From Plantago elongata (lineage: Eukaryota > Streptophyta > Magnoliopsida > Lamiales > Plantaginaceae): a stretch of 51,788 nucleotides of DNA. Numbering within the stretch: position 1 is the first letter of the stretch; the number at the start of each line of letters is the position of its first letter. Positions 47,008-51,788 of this stretch are shown piece after piece. The stretch lies in contig JAYMSP010000437.1 of the NCBI GenBank assembly GCA_036897095.1, positions 1-51,788 on the forward strand, given 5' to 3'. The translations under genes were made by a program, and so were the position numbers. Below the pieces are notes generated by a model, which ran no database searches, was not told where the DNA came from, and was given only the letters and a program-made list of their open reading frames with translations.

Positions 47008-47771
47008 CTAACATGGGATGATCTGAATAGATCTTCTACACATTGTTCGATCAATCTACATCAATTTACAACAGTCTAACAACAAGAACAAGGAATATGA
47101 ATATCAATATAAAGCAATGCAATTTACGAAACAAAAACATTCACCACTTGACTAACTCAACTAAAAATTAACAAATTCACTGAAAATTAACGAATTTTAC
47201 TGAAGATTAACGCTACTTACACCAAAATTCGGACACCTCGTAAACTTTATTTCGGGATTAACGTCTTTTCAAGATGTAATTCGATCACTGATTTACCCAC
47301 ACCTGACAATCGTTGATCGCCACTGATCGACACCCAACATTTTCGAGTTGAAAGAACACGACCAGAACTTGTTTGAAATGTCGGGTTTAGTGTTATAGAA
47401 TTGGGGCTGATTTATAAAGGGGGGCTCTTTTGGAGGGAAATTGGTTCCCTTTGCAATATGACCCTTTTGCCTTTACCGTGTGCATGAATTACGACCATGG
47501 CACACAAGCCCAGAACTCACGTCCTCCAAGCTTATGAGTTAGACTATACACAACGTTTAGATGTCAAGGTTTTCGTGTAACTTCAGAATAAATACAAAAG
47601 TTTGTGTAAGGAAAATTTTCTTTTAATAATGTAGGATTATTATATACACGATGATCTGAATAAACAAATAATATTTATATATATAAATACATATAATGTT
47701 GCTTTGATCTTTTCAAGAAATGAAATATTACATATTGTATTAAATATTTACAGTCAATAATAATTTTTAAC
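46948..47771. repeat. Duplicated block, copy 1 (intact)
   Basis: Matches 50199-51788 with roughly 90 percent identity by eye, in the same orientation. Shared landmarks are AAGCAATGCAATTTACGAAA, ACGTCTTTTCAAGATGTAAT (AAGACGTT on the minus strand), CGATCACTGATTTACCCACA and GCTTTGATCTTTTCAAGAAA. On the minus strand a TATA box (CTTTATAAAT, 47410-47420) precedes ATG TTG GGT GTC GAT CAG, so the block looks like promoter plus first exon of a gene relic running into 46862-47007. Copy 1 keeps about 48 bp near 47008-47055 that copy 2 lost. Confidence 0.8.
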
Positions 47772-48108
47772 AAAGTTGTACATACCCAAATTATATTATT
47801 TTGTTGTATAATGTATAAATAATTGTTTGTTTGTTTTTTTAAAACAACTAAAGAGTAACTCGAACACCTACCTATTTATAGAAGGTGAAACGTATTATCA
47901 ACTGAGTTGCGATTCGTTGTCATACCTAAATAATTGTTGTTAGAGGTTTTTGAACTTGAAGCAAGTTTAGTTATATGTCAACTTACAATATAATATATAG
48001 TATTCATTCATTAATGTTGAAATAATGGAGAGGTTTTATTGTCTCAATACAAATTAGACTTTTAACATAAATATACTCCGATTGAAATATATGAAAACAT
48101 ATCGAAGC
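47772..48108. other. Spacer with a SINE-like copy
   Basis: AT-rich, containing the minus SINE-like copy at 47833-47930 and the 3' flank of the secreted-protein gene. Confidence 0.4.
47833..47930 (-). repeat. tRNA-derived SINE-like copy
   Basis: Minus strand: CGCAACTCAGTTGATAATAC, then GGTGTTCGAGTTACTC and a TTTTAAAAAAAC tail. Same arrangement as the copy in the VIT-family intron. Confidence 0.55.
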
Positions 48109-48603
48109 CTAGTACGGGGCAGGTGCTGGACTGGGTGACCCGATTCCAGTATCCATGGGGTTAATGAAGTCTCCATTGTTGGCATAATCGATGATACCGT
48201 CAGCTGGAATGCCTACTACATGTGAGATGAGAGGAACGTGAAGGTTAGGGCAATCGGAGTTACGTCCTTCTGTCACAATGATAACACAATCCTTGATCAA
48301 GTCGTACTTCATAATAGGATTCGTACGCCCCTTGAAAACGAACGTGAACCATCCGTCATAGGTTTTGGTTGTGTTCAGAATTTTATTTTTGCATTTGAAA
48401 TCAGCCATAGCGCCGGTGACACCAACATTGAAATCGTTCTCTGAGTCGGGACAGTTGCCATTACGCCAAGTGTCGTCACAACAAAGCCTTCTTCCGAAGA
48501 AGGTCACCTCATACACGTTCTCCACCCTCCTAGCCAAGGCCAAGGGAAAGAGGACGAGGAAGGTGGCTAGGATGAGAGCAATTGACTTGTAATGATGGGC
48601 CAT
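48109..48603 (-). CDS. Secreted Ole e 1/phylloplanin-like protein
   Basis: Single exon, 164 residues. Residues 1-24 are a clear signal peptide (KSIALILATFLVLFPLALA before RRVENVYEV). The mature part has paired and spaced Cys (LCCDD, NC, KC, DC, DC) and the family-like order of a small Cys-bearing strand, VTGAMADFKCKNK, then TYDGWFTFVFKG and YDLIKDCVIIVTEG, as in the Ole e 1 fold shared by pollen allergen-like and phylloplanin-like plant proteins. The C-terminus is a Pro-Ala arabinogalactan-style motif, SPSPAPAPY, a likely hydroxyproline glycosylation site. Expected in the apoplast or on the leaf surface. A TATA box lies 64 bp upstream. The gene sits between two copies of a duplicated block. 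Assignment is by pattern, not alignment. Confidence 0.72.
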   Translation of the reverse strand: MAHHYKSIALILATFLVLFPLALARRVENVYEVTFFGRRLCCDDTWRNGNCPDSENDFNVGVTGAMADFKCKNKILNTTKTYDGWFTFVFKGRTNPIMKYDLIKDCVIIVTEGRNSDCPNLHVPLISHVVGIPADGIIDYANNGDFINPMDTGIGSPSPAPAPY

Positions 48604-48666
48604 TTTGGAGATTATGAAAGTGAAGGATTGTGTACTAGTGTAATGAACTTTAATAAAGTCTCTACA

Positions 48667-48676
48667 CTATTTATAG
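48667..48676 (-). promoter_or_regulatory. TATA box of the secreted-protein gene
   Basis: CTATAAATAG on the minus strand, 64-73 bp before the ATG at 48603, giving a predicted leader of about 35 nt. Confidence 0.75.
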
Positions 48677-50198
48677 ATGAGAAATTTGTATATAAAATTG
48701 TCAAGTATATTAGAATTGCAAAACATGTATTGCAAGCAAAATACATGTGTTCCTGTGGTGGAAAAACGTCTTTACGTGTATTTGATTTCATGGGATAAAG
48801 ACTAACAACCTCGGCATTGAATTGAAATGTACATCATTCATTTTTGTTCTGATGTATTTCAAAAGAAAAAAAAACAAAAAATTTACGAAAGTGATACATA
48901 TATAAAATTGGACATATATAAACGAAACAATAAATGTCATTTATTTTAAACGAACCAAATCATTTTTTTAGGTGATTGAAGTGGTTGTTTAGTTGAAAAT
49001 TTTAGTTTAAAAAATTAAACTAAAACAGATTAAGTTTATATTCTCTTCAGTTCATTTCAGTACGATTTTATTTAGTTAAGTTCAGTTCAATTCTTTTTAG
49101 TTATAATTTATAATATTCTTTAGTTCGGTTTCGTTTCATTCTCATCATTTCAGTTTAGTTCATTTCAATTACATTCAATTCAATTTAGTAAATTTCAGTT
49201 GAATAGAACAAAGTCTAAATTCTACCCATAAGCGGATCAAAGCCTGTGAAATGAGTCTGGCTCGGACTAGGCAAATGGTTTTCGTGTATTTGTGGACCAC
49301 TTCATTATTATACGAATTAATATACATGAATTAGTTACATTTTTTTCTTTAAGTTCGAAATTTTAAATTTTAAATTATATCATTCATAAACATTATTTAT
49401 ATGATAACAGTATCGGATCGGTGCATTGCATTTCAGTTGACTTACGTTGCCAAACACAGTAGACCCGTACAATATGTGAATGAATAATTCAATGTACTTG
49501 AGTTCTTTTTTATTAATTTAAAAGTGTCCAATACTCTATATTAGAAGTATATGATAACTTGGAAGAGACGGAAGCTTTTGTTAAAATTTAAAATGAAGGA
49601 TTGTTTTCTTAGCAAAGTTCAACTATATAACTAAGTACTACGTTTAAATTTAAGTTAAATTGATATGATTTATAGTGTATATGTAAATTAGATATTGATT
49701 TAAAAATAATATATTATTAATCCTAATTATTCTAAGCTTTAATACCATTGCAACAAATTAATTTATCATTAAAAAAAAATTAATATACAATCTACAGTTA
49801 AATTTCAAATTCTAAACAAAGCTCAACGAAATCAATTCATCACTAATAAAATTAAAATGTCTTCTACAATTGAATTTAAAGTCCTGATCCAAACCCAACA
49901 AAATTAATTTATCACTAAAAAAATATGATAAGCAATGTCCATCCTTTTTAGTTAGATTGAAACATATCTATTCACTCACACATACCCTAATCTTACTCGG
50001 AAAAGACAAAGTTATTATTATAAATAACTATAGAACTTATTACATTCATATATCTTTTTTTCTATTATTTGATAAAATATCCACATGACAACCCCTTAGA
50101 GGATCATTCTTGTAATTTATCCAATTATAATGTTTTTGTTGTTTTTGATTTTTGTTTTTCAATCAACTTTGCTTGCCGGTTCACTTTTATTTGAATTA
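48677..50198. other. AT-rich spacer
   Basis: Upstream region of the secreted-protein gene, the TTCAGTT-type repeat (49040-49210) and several copies of a phrase like AAATTAATTTATCACTAA (49756-49920). No gene seen. Confidence 0.45.
49040..49210. repeat. TTCAGTTCA-type low-complexity repeat
   Basis: Degenerate TTCAGTTCATTTCAGT, TTAAGTTCAGTTCAATTC and TTCAGTTTAGTTCATTTC words over about 170 bp, like the stretch at 25830-25935. Confidence 0.6.
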
Positions 50199-50869
50199 AA
50201 CCCTTGCATTTTCTTGCCGCAGAGCACCAACTCTTACCTCATACTCATTGATCTTTCTCAATAGACATCAATTTACAACAGTCTAACAACAAAAACAAGG
50301 AATATGAATATCAATATAAAGCAATGCAATTTACGAAACAAGAACATTCACCATTTGACTAACTCAACTAAAAATTAACAAATCTAGTGAAACTTAACGA
50401 ATTTTACTGAAGATTAACGCTACTTACATCAAAATTTGAACACTTCGCAAACCTTATTCCGGAATTAACGTCTTTCCAAGATGTAATTCGATCACTGATT
50501 TACCCACACCCGACAAATTGTTGGTCACCACTGATCGACACCCAACATTTTCGTGTTGAAAGAACACGGCCAGAACTTGTTTGAAATGCCGGGTTTAGTG
50601 TTAGAAAATTGGGGCTGATTTTATAAAGGGGTCTCTTTTGGAGGGAAATTGGTTCCCTTTGCAATATGACCCTTTTGCCTTTACTGTGTGCATGAATTAC
50701 GGCCAACTGATGGCCACACAAGCCCAGAACTCACGTCCTCCAAGCTAATGAGTTGACTATACACATTGAGCAACGTTTAGATGTCAAAGTGACACAAAAA
50801 TAAAGGTTTTCGTGTAACTTCAGAATAATTACAAAAGTTTGTGTAAAGAAAATTTTCTTTCAATTAATA

Positions 50870-51660
50870 TGTACAATATTGTCATGCCTCCTAAAGGTCG
50901 TGATAGTACGCCACGACTTATCAAGAAGGACGAACTTATCATCTCGATGAAGAAGGGCCGTCTCCAAGAAGGATCGTCTCCATGAAGAAAGGCCGCCTCC
51001 ACGAAATGCCAACATCACCAATTATGTACCAATCGCACTAATTTTTTATTGAATCCGGCGTCACGTTGTGTTCACCACGGCCCCATAACTAGGGGCCGGC
51101 GTCCCGACGCCTTCACCACGGCCCTTCGAAATTGTCACTATCATTTGGATTAAGTCCACGTGCCTCCAACCTCCGACAACCAAGGTCCGGCGAGATTCGA
51201 CTATAAATAGAGGACATTTACTCCTCATTAAGGTACGAAACAAATAACCGAAAATCTACTCTCTAAACTTTGAGGGCCGAGACTACGCTCTCCCAACCCC
51301 AAACACGTTAAGTCCGTAGCCCGGTTTGTCTTATGCAAACCGGCCCAAATGTGTCTAACCCCTTCCCCATGTTTCAGGTATCCAGAAACGGCCCCATCAC
51401 CAAGAGAAGGATCCGACCAAGTCAAGTTGAAGGGAGGCCTACTCTACTCACTCCGGACGAAGGTCTTTTCCACTCTACTCTGAGGGCCTACTCTACTCAC
51501 TCCGGATGAAGGCCTTTTCCACTCTACTCTGAGGGCCTACTCTACTCACTCCGGACGAAGGACCTTTCTACTCTACTCCGAGGGCCTACTCTACTCATTC
51601 CGGACTAGATTCTACCTAATAATCCTCGAACTTAGCCTTAGCCCGATTTATACCATATCA
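50870..51660 (+). mobile_element. Solo LTR of an LTR retrotransposon
   Basis: 791 bp, beginning TGTACAATATTG and ending CCATATCA, so TG...CA, flanked on both sides by TTAATA (50864-50869 and 51661-51666). The unoccupied site is present in copy 1 of the surrounding block (TTTCTTTTAATAATGTAGG near 47620). A TATA box, CTATAAATAG, lies at 51201-51210, as in LTR promoters. No internal coding region, primer-binding site or second LTR follows, so it is a recombination product. GC-rich relative to its surroundings. Confidence 0.85.
51434..51606 (+). repeat. 49-bp tandem repeat inside the LTR
   Basis: Three full units and part of a fourth start at 51434 (48 bp), 51482, 51531 and 51580. Each unit starts GAGGGCCTACTCTACTCACT and continues CCGGACGAAGG...CTTTTCCACTCTACTCT. 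They lie downstream of the LTR TATA box, in the transcribed part. Confidence 0.9.
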
Positions 51661-51788
51661 TTAATAATGTAGGATTATTATATACACGATGCTCCGAATA
51701 AACAAATAATGTTTATATATATAAATACATATAATGTTGCTTTGATCTTTTCAAGAAATGAAATATTACATATTGTATTAAATATTTA

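Larger units (their letters stand above)
50199..51788. repeat. Duplicated block, copy 2 (split by a solo LTR, runs off the window)
   Basis: Homologous to 46948-47771. It is continuous to 50869, interrupted by the solo LTR 50870-51660, and resumes at 51661 with TTAATAATGTAGGATTATTA. It keeps the minus-strand TATA (50619-50628) and the MLGVDQW start but has a TGA two codons later. The 3.3-kb spacing in direct orientation brackets the secreted-protein gene. Confidence 0.82.

Noticed and set aside
50880-51660. LTR boundary at TGTCATGCC instead of TGTACAAT
   Set aside because: It gives no matching target duplication, whereas starting at 50870 gives TG...CA with TTAATA on both sides and fits the empty site.

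Overview
This is a window of nuclear DNA from a flowering plant, most likely a eudicot. The evidence is the long AT-rich spacers, genes split by GT-AG introns, plant-specific families (chloroplast PFC1-type rRNA dimethylase, type-B response regulator with a GARP domain, BDA1-like ankyrin/PGG proteins, a UTR2-type nucleotide-sugar transporter, a DUF4378-like protein) and plant transposon signatures (CACTA terminus, TA-flanked MITEs, tRNA-derived SINEs, solo LTR). Some low-complexity repeats recall Caryophyllales, but I cannot place the species. I see no rRNA, genuine tRNA, CRISPR or prokaryotic operon structure.

Layout. 1-564: apparent 3' end of a plus-strand gene. 1178-1597: small acidic plant protein behind a 150-bp tandem duplication. 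2511-7075 (minus): complete ten-exon PFC1. 7980-10466 (minus): five-exon type-B pseudo-response regulator with a decayed receiver. 11793-18436 (minus): BDA1-like cluster with one pseudogene, one intact gene and one relic, interrupted by a two-exon histone H3 variant (14127-14767) whose tail is rewritten around K27 and K36. 19746-21000: CACTA transposon terminus with internal duplications. 21454-22481: two orphan exon-like pieces. 24857-26604 (plus): DUF4378-like gene. 30871-34597 (plus): seven-exon UTR2-type transporter with a repeat-rich first intron. 35991-38023 (plus): three-exon CCC1/VIT1-family membrane protein. 38992-40020: non-autonomous transposon and a tandem duplication. 40496-43216 (plus): a cryptic six-exon MSP-domain (VAP-like) tail-anchored gene, reconstructed here by splice phase. 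43868-44006: a run of GC-rich palindromes. 46862-51788: a repeated gene relic on both sides of a secreted Ole e 1/phylloplanin-like gene (48109-48603), the second copy split by a 791-bp solo LTR.

The genes are independent eukaryotic units (plastid rRNA modification, signalling, chromatin, Golgi/ER transport, metal handling, membrane contact, secretion). There is no evidence of a functional cluster beyond the BDA1-like tandem array. The most interesting items are the H3 variant, the MSP gene and one of its introns, the palindrome array, and the solo LTR whose empty site lies in the same window.
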